64,000 nt of DNA, from the NCBI RefSeq assembly GCF_030053115.1, contig NZ_CP125619.1, positions 1,427,001-1,491,000 on the forward strand. Reading direction: 5' to 3'. Under the pieces are notes generated by a model. That model searched no databases. It saw only the letters and a list, made by a program, of their open reading frames with translations, and was not told where the DNA came from. Below, in pieces: positions 35,431-44,094 of this stretch (its first letter is position 1; each line of letters starts with the position of its first letter). The DNA comes from Pseudomonas svalbardensis. GTDB lineage: Bacteria; Pseudomonadota; Gammaproteobacteria; Pseudomonadales; Pseudomonadaceae. The position numbers and the translations under genes are program-made.

Positions 35431-36147
35431 ATGAGTGTTCTCACACGGACCGTCTTGCCGGTTGTACTGCTGGGCAGCCTGTTGACCGGTTGCGCGACTC
35501 ACAGCGATGGCACCGCTCCCCTCAATCAACGAACCTGGCCAATCTGCAGCGTTATCGGCGGCCTGGTCGGTGGCGGTTTGGGCGCTCTCCAAAGTAGCGG
35601 TTGGGCGGCCGGTGGGGCGGCGCTTGGTATCTTGACCGGTGGCTTGATCTGTTACGCCCAGGATGGCGACGAAGACGACGATGGAGTCTTCGATCGACGC
35701 GATCGCTGCCCTGATACGCCCGCCAATACCCCCGTCGAACATCATGGTTGCCCACTGCCGCAGTACCCGGCCAGCGTGAAACCTGAACCTGTGCAATCGG
35801 AGGTCATCACCCTGAGCGACGCGGGCGACGTACTGTTTGCCTTCAACCAATCCGAACTGACCCCTGCCGCGCAGAGCAAGCTGGATTCGCTGATGCCCAA
35901 ACTGCAAAGCGCCGAGGTGGTGAGCATCAAGGTGATCGGTCATACCGACAGCGTCGGCTCGGAAACCTATAACCAGGCACTCTCGGAACGTCGCGCCAGT
36001 AGCGTGGCAGCCTACCTGTTGAGCCAGGGTCTGGCGCCGAACAAGCTCACCAGCGAAGGCAAGGGCCAAAGTCAGCCGGTGGCCGATAACGAAACGGAAG
36101 AAGGACGGGCGAAAAACCGTCGGGTGGAGTTGCACATCAATCGCTGA
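35431..36147 (+). CDS. OmpA-family lipoprotein, paralogue of the preceding gene
   Basis: A 238-residue lipoprotein with the same architecture as its neighbour: lipobox LTGCATH, glycine-rich region, Asp-rich DGDEDDDGVFDRRDRCPDTP, and OmpA domain IGHTDSVGSETYNQALSERRASSVAAYLL. The tandem pair surely arose by duplication, though identity outside the OmpA domain is low. Start 35431 (MSVLTRT) with AGGAG eight bases upstream; the upstream in-frame start is unlikely. Confidence 0.9.
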   Translation: MSVLTRTVLPVVLLGSLLTGCATHSDGTAPLNQRTWPICSVIGGLVGGGLGALQSSGWAAGGAALGILTGGLICYAQDGDEDDDGVFDRRDRCPDTPANTPVEHHGCPLPQYPASVKPEPVQSEVITLSDAGDVLFAFNQSELTPAAQSKLDSLMPKLQSAEVVSIKVIGHTDSVGSETYNQALSERRASSVAAYLLSQGLAPNKLTSEGKGQSQPVADNETEEGRAKNRRVELHINR

Positions 36148-36294
36148 GCCCCGAGATAGAGCTGTCGGACCACAATTGAAGTGGGCCCGGCAGCCATTCG
36201 ACGGCCTTCATGAAGAATTTTCCGTTGCCCTCTGGCTAATCCCGCGTGGAAGCCGGTACTGTGCGCGCAGAGAATAATTCTCAACGGGGGGCGT

Positions 36295-36573
36295 ATGAAC
36301 GTGTTTTGGGGGCTGGGGAAGCTGTTGACCCTGCTGTTCTGGCTGGTGGTGCTGGTCAATCAGCTCATGCCGTTTGTCAATCCTCTGCATCTGCTGGTCG
36401 ATCTGGCCGGCAGCCTGCTGGCATGCCTTCATCTTCTTGAGGCGGTGTTCTGTTTCCGCAGCCTCAGAGGTCGCGCTCATCCTTGGCTTGATCGCCTGAA
36501 GATCCTCTTTTTCGGCGTTTTCCACCTGCAAACCATCCCGGCTCCGACCGCGTCTAAGGCTTCCCATGCGTAA
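36295..36573 (+). CDS. DUF1145 small membrane protein
   Basis: A 92-residue inner-membrane protein with two or three hydrophobic segments (residues ~7-30, ~35-58 and a third near 66-77). The opening MNVFWGLGKLLTLLFWLVVLVNQL fits DUF1145 as I recall it. Its C-terminus overlaps the start of the collagen-like gene. The function is unknown. Confidence 0.8.
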   Translation: MNVFWGLGKLLTLLFWLVVLVNQLMPFVNPLHLLVDLAGSLLACLHLLEAVFCFRSLRGRAHPWLDRLKILFFGVFHLQTIPAPTASKASHA

Positions 36574-37324
36574 ACTCTGTCTGCTCGCTGCACTCATCAG
36601 CCCGTTGGCCTGCGCCCAGGTGGTGAGCGTCGAAACCAACTCCTTGATGCGCTTGCCCAACACCGCCAGCACCTTGCAACTGGAACGCCTGGATGTGGCC
36701 GACTACGGCACGTTGTTGATTCCCTCGAATGTGACCGAGGTATCCGTCGGTGAATTGCGTCTGGGTCGTGAAGCGCGGATCTCCATCGTGCCCGGCGAAC
36801 AGCCGCTTGAGCTGAAGGTCATTCGTGCGCAGTTGTCGGAAGGCAGCCAGATCACGGCTCGCGGCGCGCCGGGAACTTACCTCAAGGCAGCCCGCTCCGG
36901 GCGTAACCTCAACTTGCAGATCAAGGCACTGAGTGCGCCGCTGTTGTGGGTAGACGCTCGCGGCGGTGCGGGCGCACCGGGTTTCGTCGGTCTCGATGGG
37001 GCCAACGGTCAGGCACCGGGTTGTACCTGGGGCCAGGCCGGTCGTGGTGCCGATGGCAGTGATGGCAGCGACGGTCAGCCGGGCGCGCCGGGTGCACTGG
37101 TTCGTCTGGAAGTGCCGCGCGATTACCCGGCGGAACTGATCAAGGTTCAGGTGGCCGGCGGTGACGGTGGTGTGGCCGGGCCTGGCGGTAAACCGGGCGC
37201 GGGTGGCAAGGCCAAGGGCTGTTTCGTTTACAAGGCTGATGGCGGCAAGAGCGGCCGCCCTGGCGCTGATGGCCAGCCGGGGTCTGCCGGTGCGGCGGGT
37301 TCGGTGACTGTTCAGCGGTTGTAA
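36566..37324 (+). CDS. Exported protein with collagen-like Gly-x-y region
   Basis: A 252-residue exported protein. Signal peptide MRKLCLLAALISPLACA, a domain of about 120 residues with beta character, then from about residue 132 a Gly-rich region with many Gly-x-y triplets (GAPGFVGLDGANGQAPG, GADGSDGSDGQPGAPGA, GKSGRPGADGQPGSAGAAG) broken by a VRLEVPRDYPAELIKVQVAG strand segment. Two cysteines lie inside the Gly-rich parts. It overlaps DUF1145 by eight bases. The role is unknown; surface or periplasmic structural use is a guess. Confidence 0.8.
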   Translation: MRKLCLLAALISPLACAQVVSVETNSLMRLPNTASTLQLERLDVADYGTLLIPSNVTEVSVGELRLGREARISIVPGEQPLELKVIRAQLSEGSQITARGAPGTYLKAARSGRNLNLQIKALSAPLLWVDARGGAGAPGFVGLDGANGQAPGCTWGQAGRGADGSDGSDGQPGAPGALVRLEVPRDYPAELIKVQVAGGDGGVAGPGGKPGAGGKAKGCFVYKADGGKSGRPGADGQPGSAGAAGSVTVQRL

Positions 37325-37334
37325 CCCCTGACAG

Positions 37335-37363
37335 TGATCGTTCCCACGCAGTGGGAACGATCA
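37335..37363. repeat. 13-bp-arm palindrome between convergent genes
   Basis: TGATCGTTCCCAC, loop GCA, GTGGGAACGATCA. No T run, but its place between convergent genes suggests a terminator or a repetitive hairpin. Confidence 0.7.
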
Positions 37364-37369
37364 GACGCC

Positions 37370-37834
37370 CTAGAGCATCGGCCGAGCCGCAGCAATCGCC
37401 ACCAGCACCAACCCGACCATCAGATTAATCCCCACCAACTTGCGAATTTTTCCAAGCGTCGCAGCCCCGGTCGGCCAGTCCTGCGCCGCCACCGCCGTGC
37501 GCAACTCCGGCAACAACAACGCCTGAATCCGGATAAACAGCGCCGTCATCACCACATACAACCCCATCATCACCTGCACATACCGCGGTGCCGCTTCAAA
37601 ACTGCTGTACTGCAAATGAATCATGCCCACACCGCTGATTGGCAAAAGCACCACCGCGACCCAGACCCAGCGGAAAAAACCTTGAAACACTTCTACCCAC
37701 AGCTTCAAACGGGCAGGGCCTTCCAAAGCCTTCATCGCTGCGGGGCGCAAGACCATCCACGCGAAAAACATGCCGCCGACCCAGACCAGGGCGGACAGGA
37801 CATGCAGGGTGTAAAGGATGCCAAAAGGTGTCAT
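37370..37834 (-). CDS. CopD-family small membrane protein
   Basis: A 154-residue inner-membrane protein with four helices (residues ~5-27, ~52-73, ~84-104, ~131-150). The opening FGILYTLHVLSALVWVGGMFFAWMVLRPAAM is typical of CopD-like proteins; His10 and the conserved tryptophans are kept. In some members this fold concerns copper resistance; here the function is not shown. It is divergent from dinG. Confidence 0.82.
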   Translation of the reverse strand: MTPFGILYTLHVLSALVWVGGMFFAWMVLRPAAMKALEGPARLKLWVEVFQGFFRWVWVAVVLLPISGVGMIHLQYSSFEAAPRYVQVMMGLYVVMTALFIRIQALLLPELRTAVAAQDWPTGAATLGKIRKLVGINLMVGLVLVAIAAARPML

Positions 37835-37933
37835 TGAGGTACTCCGTTCTGCGCGGGATTAATTAGCGGGGTATGATAGCGGCCTCTCCGAACCACTGAA
37901 AATTTATCCAGCGTTTTTTGCGCCCGACAATCC

Positions 37934-40078
37934 ATGATCAGCACCGAACTCAAAACCACGATCCAGGGCGCCTACTCGCGTTTTCTCGAAGCCAAGAGCC
38001 TCAAGCCGCGCTACGGTCAACGCCTGATGATCGCCGAAATTGCCAAGGTCCTCGGTGACATCGACACCGACGACGAAGGCCGGCGCAGTGGCGACCCCGC
38101 GATTGTCGCGGTGGAAGCCGGCACCGGTACCGGCAAAACCGTGGCCTACAGCCTGGCCGCCATCCCCACGGCCAAGGCTGCTGGCAAACGCTTGGTAATT
38201 GCCACGGCCACCGTGGCCCTGCAAGAGCAGATCGTCTACAAGGATTTACCCGACCTGATGCGCAACAGCGGGCTGAACTTCAGTTTCGCCCTGGCCAAGG
38301 GGCGCGGGCGCTACATGTGCCTGTCCAAGCTCGACATGTTGCTCCAGGAAGGTCACGCGCAAACCGCCACGGCGCAGCTGTTTGAAGAAGAAGGTTTCAA
38401 GATCGAGGTGGACGAGGCCAGTCAGAAGCTGTTCACCAGCATGATCGAGAAACTCGCCGGCAATAAGTGGGACGGCGACCGCGACAGTTGGTCCACCGCC
38501 TTGGAAGATGCCGACTGGGCGCGCCTGACCACCGATCACAGCCAGTGCACCAATCGCCATTGCCCGAACTTCGGCCAGTGCGCCTTCTACAAGGCCCGCG
38601 AAGGCATGGGCAAGGTCGACGTGATCGTCACCAACCACGACATGGTCCTGGCCGACCTGGCGCTGGGCGGCGGTGCCGTGCTGCCGGACCCGCGCGACAC
38701 CATCTACGTGTTCGACGAAGGCCACCACCTGCCGGACAAGGCCATCGGCCATTTCGCCCATTACACGCGTCTGCGTTCCACCGCCGACTGGCTGGAAACT
38801 ACCGCCAAGAACCTCACCAAGTTGCTGGCCCAGCATCCGCTGCCGGGCGACTTGGGCAAGTTGATCGAGCAGGTGCCGGAACTCGCGCGGGAGATCAAGA
38901 CCCAGCAGCAATTCATGTTCAGTGCCTGCGAGCAGGTCGCCGATTTCAAACCCGGCGAAGACGTCGAAGGTCGCGAGCGACCGCGTCATCGCTTCGTCGG
39001 TGGGGTCATTCCCGAGCACATGCGCGAAATGGGCATCGAGCTGAAGAAGGGCTTTGCCCGTCTGACTGACCTGTTCACCCGGCTCACCGAACTGCTCAAG
39101 GAAGGCATGGATGGCGAGGTCAACATCGGCATCGCCAGCAACCAGGCCGAAGAGTGGTATCCGCTGTTCGGCAGCCTGTTGTCCCGCTCTTCGGGCAACT
39201 GGGAATTGTGGGGCGCTTTCACCGCTGAAGACCCGGAAGACAACCCGCCAATGGCCCGCTGGCTGACCCTGGCCGAAAGCGGCTCGCTGTTCGACATCGA
39301 GGTCAACGCCAGCCCGATCCTCGCGGCGGAAATGCTCCGTCGCAATTTGTGGAACGTGGCCTACGGCGCTCTGGTGACCTCCGCGACCCTGACTGCGCTC
39401 GGTACCTTCGACCGCTTCCGCATGCGCGCCGGTCTGCCGAAAAAAGCCGTGACCGCCGTGGTCCCAAGCCCGTTCCATCATGCGGATGCTGGCGTGCTGC
39501 GAGTGCCGGACCTGAAGGCCGATCCGCGTGATGCGCCGGCCCACACCGCAGCGATCATCCGCGACTTGCCGGCATTGGTGGAAGGTTCGCGCGGCACCCT
39601 GGTGCTGTTCTCCTCGCGCAAACAGATGCAAGACGTGTTCGACGGTCTCGACCGCGACTGGCGCAAGCAAGTGTTCATTCAAGGCAACCTGTCGAAACAG
39701 GAAACCCTGAACAAGCACAAGGCACGGGTCGATGGGGGGGATTCCAGCGTGTTGTTCGGCCTGGCGAGTTTCGCCGAAGGGGTCGACTTGCCCGGTGCAT
39801 ATTGCGAGCACGTGGTGATCGCGAAGATTCCATTCTCGGTGCCCGATGATCCGGTCGAAGCGGCCCTGGCCGAGTGGATCGAGGCGCGGGGTGGCAATCC
39901 GTTCATGGAAATCTCTGTGCCGGACGCTTCGCTGAAGCTGGTCCAGGCTTGCGGTCGCTTGCTGCGCACCGAAGAAGATCGCGGCACCATCACCTTGCTC
40001 GATCGACGTCTGGTCACCCAGCGTTATGGCAAAGCGATCCTCAATGCGTTGCCACCCTTCCGTCGTGAAATTTCCTGA
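37934..40078 (+). CDS. dinG: ATP-dependent DNA helicase DinG
   Basis: A 714-residue XPD-like superfamily 2 helicase. Walker A EAGTGTGKT, DEAH-like box VFDEGHHLPDKA, and the Fe-S cluster cysteines (CLSKL, CTNRHCPNFGQCAF) between helicase motifs I and II are visible, so the cluster should be assembled. The C-terminal motif VI GRLLRTEEDRGTITLLDRR is present. It unwinds R-loops and aids replication-fork repair. No SOS box was found near its start. A small palindrome follows the stop. Confidence 0.95.
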   Translation: MISTELKTTIQGAYSRFLEAKSLKPRYGQRLMIAEIAKVLGDIDTDDEGRRSGDPAIVAVEAGTGTGKTVAYSLAAIPTAKAAGKRLVIATATVALQEQIVYKDLPDLMRNSGLNFSFALAKGRGRYMCLSKLDMLLQEGHAQTATAQLFEEEGFKIEVDEASQKLFTSMIEKLAGNKWDGDRDSWSTALEDADWARLTTDHSQCTNRHCPNFGQCAFYKAREGMGKVDVIVTNHDMVLADLALGGGAVLPDPRDTIYVFDEGHHLPDKAIGHFAHYTRLRSTADWLETTAKNLTKLLAQHPLPGDLGKLIEQVPELAREIKTQQQFMFSACEQVADFKPGEDVEGRERPRHRFVGGVIPEHMREMGIELKKGFARLTDLFTRLTELLKEGMDGEVNIGIASNQAEEWYPLFGSLLSRSSGNWELWGAFTAEDPEDNPPMARWLTLAESGSLFDIEVNASPILAAEMLRRNLWNVAYGALVTSATLTALGTFDRFRMRAGLPKKAVTAVVPSPFHHADAGVLRVPDLKADPRDAPAHTAAIIRDLPALVEGSRGTLVLFSSRKQMQDVFDGLDRDWRKQVFIQGNLSKQETLNKHKARVDGGDSSVLFGLASFAEGVDLPGAYCEHVVIAKIPFSVPDDPVEAALAEWIEARGGNPFMEISVPDASLKLVQACGRLLRTEEDRGTITLLDRRLVTQRYGKAILNALPPFRREIS

Positions 40079-40083
40079 TACAC

Positions 40084-40105
40084 CGGTGGGCAAATTTGCC
40101 CACCG
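40084..40105. repeat. Perfect 22-bp palindrome after dinG
   Basis: CGGTGGGCAAA and TTTGCCCACCG arms without a spacer, six bases after the dinG stop. It lacks the T run of an intrinsic terminator but may act as one or protect the mRNA end. Confidence 0.6.
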
Positions 40106-40173
40106 CGTTGTCTATCTCTCTGCCATCGCTTTTCCACTGGCCCATCCGGGTCGTTAGGGAGAATTTCGTTCTC

Positions 40174-42696
40174 ATGATTCACCGTTCGCTGCGCCGTTCG
40201 TTACCTGCCGTTTTCGCTCTGATGTTCGCAGCCCCTTTGCTGGCGGCTCCTGCCGGCCAACAGACGCTGTTCAACTTTGTGCGCCCCGCCGATGTGGTCC
40301 AGGTGGCGACTCAGGACGCCAGCCTGCCGCAATCCAACGCCGAGCAAACGGCCGAAGGCGAAGTGCTGCGTCGGGTGACGTTCAACCCGGTGGCACAACC
40401 GACCTTGCGTCTGACCCCGCAAACCGGCGCCTGGGACTGGTCGCAGTCGGGCTTCATGAGTTTGCGGATTCAGAGCGCAATGAACTGGGCCGTGACCCTG
40501 TACGTGAAAATCCAGAGCAACGACGGCAAAACGCTGGTCAGCCGCGTCGACTTGCCGGCCGGCCCTGCGCAAACCTTGTTGGTGCCGCTGCAGCCCTTTA
40601 CGCCTTTGAGCCTTGGCCTGAAAGCCGGCCCGCCGATGCCGATGACGTTTGAGGGGCAGCGCGTATTGCTGGCCAGCAGCGCCGGTGAGCTGGAGCGCAG
40701 CCAAGTGGTGTCGGTGACCTTGTCGATGGATCAGCCGAAAGTCGCGCAAAGCATTCTGCTGGAACGCTTTGGCGTGCAGGCCGGCGATGCGGTTACCCAA
40801 TCGGCTTTTGGCGGCCTTGTAGACGCTTATGGCCAGTCGACCCGGGCCAAATGGCCAGAGAAAGTCAGCAGCGACGAGCAACTGAAAAGCGCCGCCGCCA
40901 AGGAACAGCAGCAACTGAAAACCTGGCTGGCCGAGCGCGAGAAGTCGTCCCTGGACAAGTTCGGTGGCTGGAACAAAGGCCTGGCATTCAAGGCCAGCGG
41001 CTTTTTCCGCACTGAGAAGCGCGACGGTCGCTGGTACCTGGTGACGCCGGAAGGCCATCCGTTCTATTCGCTAGGGGTCAACACCGTCACTCCGGATGTC
41101 GATCAGACCTACGTCGCCGGCCGCGAGTGGATGTTTGAGTCGCTGCCCAAACCCGACGAGCCACTGGCCAGCCATTATGGCGAAGGCGATAACCGTGGAG
41201 GCAACGGCGTCGATCAGGGCCGTGGCTACAATGCCGGTCGCTGGTATGACTTCTATGGCGCCAACTTGCAGCGTCTGTATGGCGCATCTTGCGCTCAGGG
41301 CAGCGACACTAAGGCGGGTGTCGCTGAAGCCGCCAAGGCCGACGCCGTTGAGGCAACAGCCGAGAAGGCTGCTGAGCAACCTGTCGTTCCTTCGACGGCC
41401 GAATCCGGTGTCGCCGAAGCCGCCAAGACCGGCGCCGTTGAAGCGACCGCCGCGAAAGCAGCTGAGCAAACACCTGCCGAACCCTGCAAAACGGTGGTTG
41501 ATGAACAGCGCTGGGCCAGCCACACCCTTGATCGCCTGCAAGCCTGGGGCTTCAACACCATCGGCAACTGGAGCGCCCCGGCGCTGGCCAACGCTGATCG
41601 CGTGCCGTACACCTTGCCGCTGTCGATCGTCGGCGATTACGCCAGCATCAGCACCGGCACCGACTGGTGGGGCGGAATGCCCGACCCGTTTGACCCGCGT
41701 TTCGCCATGGCCACCGAACGTGCCGTGGCCATCGCCGCGCGCGATCATCGCGACGATCCATGGCTGATCGGCTACTTTGCCGACAACGAATTGGCCTGGG
41801 CCGGTCCCGGCGACGACCCGAAAGCCCGTTACGCCTTGGCCTACGGCACCTTGAAAATGACCACCGACGTGCCCGCCAAGCGCGCATTCCTCAAGCAATT
41901 GCGGGACAAGTACCGCAATCAGGCGGGCCTTTCCAAAGCCTGGGGTATTGATTTGCCGGCTTGGGAATTGATGGAAGACCCGGGCTTCGTGCCGCCGCTG
42001 CCAAGCGCCGAATACCCGGAAATCGAAGCCGACTTCAAATACTTCCAGAAGGTCTTCGCCGACACGTACTTCAAGACCCTCTCCGATTCGCTCAAGTGGC
42101 ACGCGCCGAATCAGCTGTTGCTGGGTGGCCGGTTTGCCATCAGCACCCCGGAAGCGGTTGAGTCCTGCGCCCAGTATTGCGACGTGTTGAGCTTCAACAT
42201 GTACACCCTGCAACCGCAAGACGGTTACGACTTCGCCAAGCTGCGCAGCCTGGACAAACCGGTGCTGATCACCGAGTTCAACTTCGGCTCCGCGGATCGC
42301 GGCCCGTTCTGGGGCGGCGTGACGCAATTGGCGAAGGAAGAAGATCGTGGGCCGGCGTATGCCAATTTCCTCAAACAGGCGATGAGCGAACCGTCGATCG
42401 TCGGCGTGCACTGGTTCCAATACCTTGACCAACCGGTGACCGGTCGTCTGCTGGATGGCGAGAACGGTCACTTCGGGCTGGTGGGCATTACCGATCTGCC
42501 GTTCCAGGGTTTCGTCGATAGCGTGCGCAAGAGCAATTTGCAGACCGTCGATCAGCTCGGTAAAGAGGCCGAGAAGGCCAAGGCTGAGGCGGATAAAGCC
42601 GGTCAAGCAACTGAGGGCGGCAGAAAAGGCGAGGCTGGCAAAGGCGCAGGGCAGGGCGCTGGCCATGCGGGTGGGCATTCCGGCAATGGCCACTGA
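40174..42696 (+). CDS. Exported clan-A glycoside hydrolase (annotated elsewhere as beta-agarase/beta-galactosidase-like)
   Basis: An 840-residue protein with signal peptide MIHRSLRRSLPAVFALMFAAPLLA. A beta-sandwich domain (~30-240), then a TIM barrel with acid/base Glu in YFADNELAWAGP and nucleophile Glu in LITEFNFGSADRG. Both are intact. The barrel is interrupted by an Ala/Glu-rich insert (about residues 375-432) containing two copies of a 21-residue unit. The C-terminus is a Lys/Glu/Gly/His-rich tail. The true substrate is unknown. Start 40174 fits the signal; GGGAG is 12 bases upstream. Confidence 0.82.
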   Translation: MIHRSLRRSLPAVFALMFAAPLLAAPAGQQTLFNFVRPADVVQVATQDASLPQSNAEQTAEGEVLRRVTFNPVAQPTLRLTPQTGAWDWSQSGFMSLRIQSAMNWAVTLYVKIQSNDGKTLVSRVDLPAGPAQTLLVPLQPFTPLSLGLKAGPPMPMTFEGQRVLLASSAGELERSQVVSVTLSMDQPKVAQSILLERFGVQAGDAVTQSAFGGLVDAYGQSTRAKWPEKVSSDEQLKSAAAKEQQQLKTWLAEREKSSLDKFGGWNKGLAFKASGFFRTEKRDGRWYLVTPEGHPFYSLGVNTVTPDVDQTYVAGREWMFESLPKPDEPLASHYGEGDNRGGNGVDQGRGYNAGRWYDFYGANLQRLYGASCAQGSDTKAGVAEAAKADAVEATAEKAAEQPVVPSTAESGVAEAAKTGAVEATAAKAAEQTPAEPCKTVVDEQRWASHTLDRLQAWGFNTIGNWSAPALANADRVPYTLPLSIVGDYASISTGTDWWGGMPDPFDPRFAMATERAVAIAARDHRDDPWLIGYFADNELAWAGPGDDPKARYALAYGTLKMTTDVPAKRAFLKQLRDKYRNQAGLSKAWGIDLPAWELMEDPGFVPPLPSAEYPEIEADFKYFQKVFADTYFKTLSDSLKWHAPNQLLLGGRFAISTPEAVESCAQYCDVLSFNMYTLQPQDGYDFAKLRSLDKPVLITEFNFGSADRGPFWGGVTQLAKEEDRGPAYANFLKQAMSEPSIVGVHWFQYLDQPVTGRLLDGENGHFGLVGITDLPFQGFVDSVRKSNLQTVDQLGKEAEKAKAEADKAGQATEGGRKGEAGKGAGQGAGHAGGHSGNGH
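41317..41469 (+). repeat. Two 63-bp units within the glycoside hydrolase gene
   Basis: 41317-41379 and 41407-41469 encode near-identical GVAEAAK..AVEAT..KAAEQ units (90-bp period). They sit in a surface loop of the barrel. Confidence 0.8.
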
Positions 42697-42835
42697 GTGC
42701 TGACAGGTACGTAAGATTTTCTGAGTGTTTCACCCGGGCGGGATGGCGACCGCCCGGCCCTGCCCTGTTCCCAAAACCTTTAATGGCTGGAACAATACGG
42801 CCACTTTGTAGAGTGTTTATCCAGAGGAGTTGCGG

Positions 42836-43981
42836 GTGCAGATTCAGGGTTTTTACGAGCTGAAGTTCGAAGCGGTGCGTGAGGCTTTCTCGGCGCTGTT
42901 CGACGATCCTCAGGAACGCGGCGCAGCGTTGTGCATCCAGATTGGCGGTGAAACCGTGGTCGACCTGTGGGCCGGCAGCGCTGACAAGGACGGTACCGAA
43001 GCCTGGCACAGCGACACCATCGCCAATCTGTTCTCCTGCACCAAGACTTTTACCGCGGTGACCGCCCTGCAACTGGTGGCCGAAGGCAAGCTGCAACTGG
43101 ATGCACCGGTTGCCCGCTACTGGCCCGAGTTCGCCGCCGCCGGCAAAGAGTCCGTGACCCTGCGTCAATTGCTCTGCCATCAGGCCGGTCTGCCGGCACT
43201 GCGTGAGCTGTTGGCCCCGGAAGCCCTTTACGACTGGCAAACCATGGTTGATGCCCTGGCCGCCGAAGAACCGTGGTGGACGCCGGGCGTCGGTCACGGT
43301 TACGCCGCGATCACCTACGGCTGGCTGGTTGGTGAGTTGCTGCGCCGTGCCGACGGTCGTGGGCCGGGTGAGTCCATCGTGGCGCGGATCGCGAAGCCTT
43401 TGGGGCTGGATTTCCACGTCGGCCTGGCGGACCAGGAGTTCCATCGCGTGGCGCACATCGCTCGTGGCAAGGGCAATGTCGGCGATGCCGCCGCCCAGCG
43501 CTTGCTGCAAGTGACCATGCGCGAGCCGACGGCCATGACCACGAGGGCGTTCACCAACCCGCCGTCGATCATGACCAGCACCAACAAACCCGAGTGGCGG
43601 CGCATGCAGCAGCCGGCCGCCAATGGCCACGGCAATGCCCGCAGCCTGGCCGGGTTCTATGCCGGTCTGCTCGATGGCAGCTTACTGGAAAGCGAAATGC
43701 TCGACGAAATGACACGCGAGTACAGCCTCGGCGAGGACAAGACTTTACTGACCCGGACCCGTTTCGGCCTGGGTTGCATGCTCGACCAACCGGACGTCCC
43801 CAACGCCACCTACGGCCTCGGCCCTCGCGCGTTCGGCCATCCGGGTGCCGGCGGTTCCACCGGTTTTGCTGACCCGGAACACGATGTGGCCTTCGGCTTT
43901 GTGACAAATACCCTAGGGCCGTACGTCTTGATGGACCCGCGCGCACAAAAGCTGGTGCGGGCACTGGCCACTTGTCTGTAA
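42836..43981 (+). CDS. Beta-lactamase-fold serine hydrolase (EstB type)
   Basis: A 381-residue cytosolic-looking protein with no signal peptide. The SxxK catalytic motif is SCTK in IANLFSCTKTF; the Tyr of the YxN-like motif is in HGYAAITYGW; a Gly-rich HPGAGGSTGFADPEHDVAFGFV segment is near the end. It resembles esterase EstB rather than a true beta-lactamase. Start: GTG 42836, with AGGAG six bases upstream, rather than the TTG six bases before. Confidence 0.88.
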   Translation: MQIQGFYELKFEAVREAFSALFDDPQERGAALCIQIGGETVVDLWAGSADKDGTEAWHSDTIANLFSCTKTFTAVTALQLVAEGKLQLDAPVARYWPEFAAAGKESVTLRQLLCHQAGLPALRELLAPEALYDWQTMVDALAAEEPWWTPGVGHGYAAITYGWLVGELLRRADGRGPGESIVARIAKPLGLDFHVGLADQEFHRVAHIARGKGNVGDAAAQRLLQVTMREPTAMTTRAFTNPPSIMTSTNKPEWRRMQQPAANGHGNARSLAGFYAGLLDGSLLESEMLDEMTREYSLGEDKTLLTRTRFGLGCMLDQPDVPNATYGLGPRAFGHPGAGGSTGFADPEHDVAFGFVTNTLGPYVLMDPRAQKLVRALATCL

Positions 43982-44094
43982 AACGCGCTCAGGGGTTCCA
44001 AGGCCGGAACCCCGAGGCCTTTATGGTTTCCAAGCGTCTGTTTATCCGGGTCAACCCGGCCTGATTTTTCATTACTTCATTTTGTGGATATCCA

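Noticed and set aside
38246..40093. 615-codon open frame antisense to dinG
   Set aside because: Opposite strand of dinG; low-complexity His/Gln/Arg translation.
40084..40105. Terminator of dinG
   Set aside because: The palindrome has no T run, so it is listed as a repeat rather than a proven terminator.
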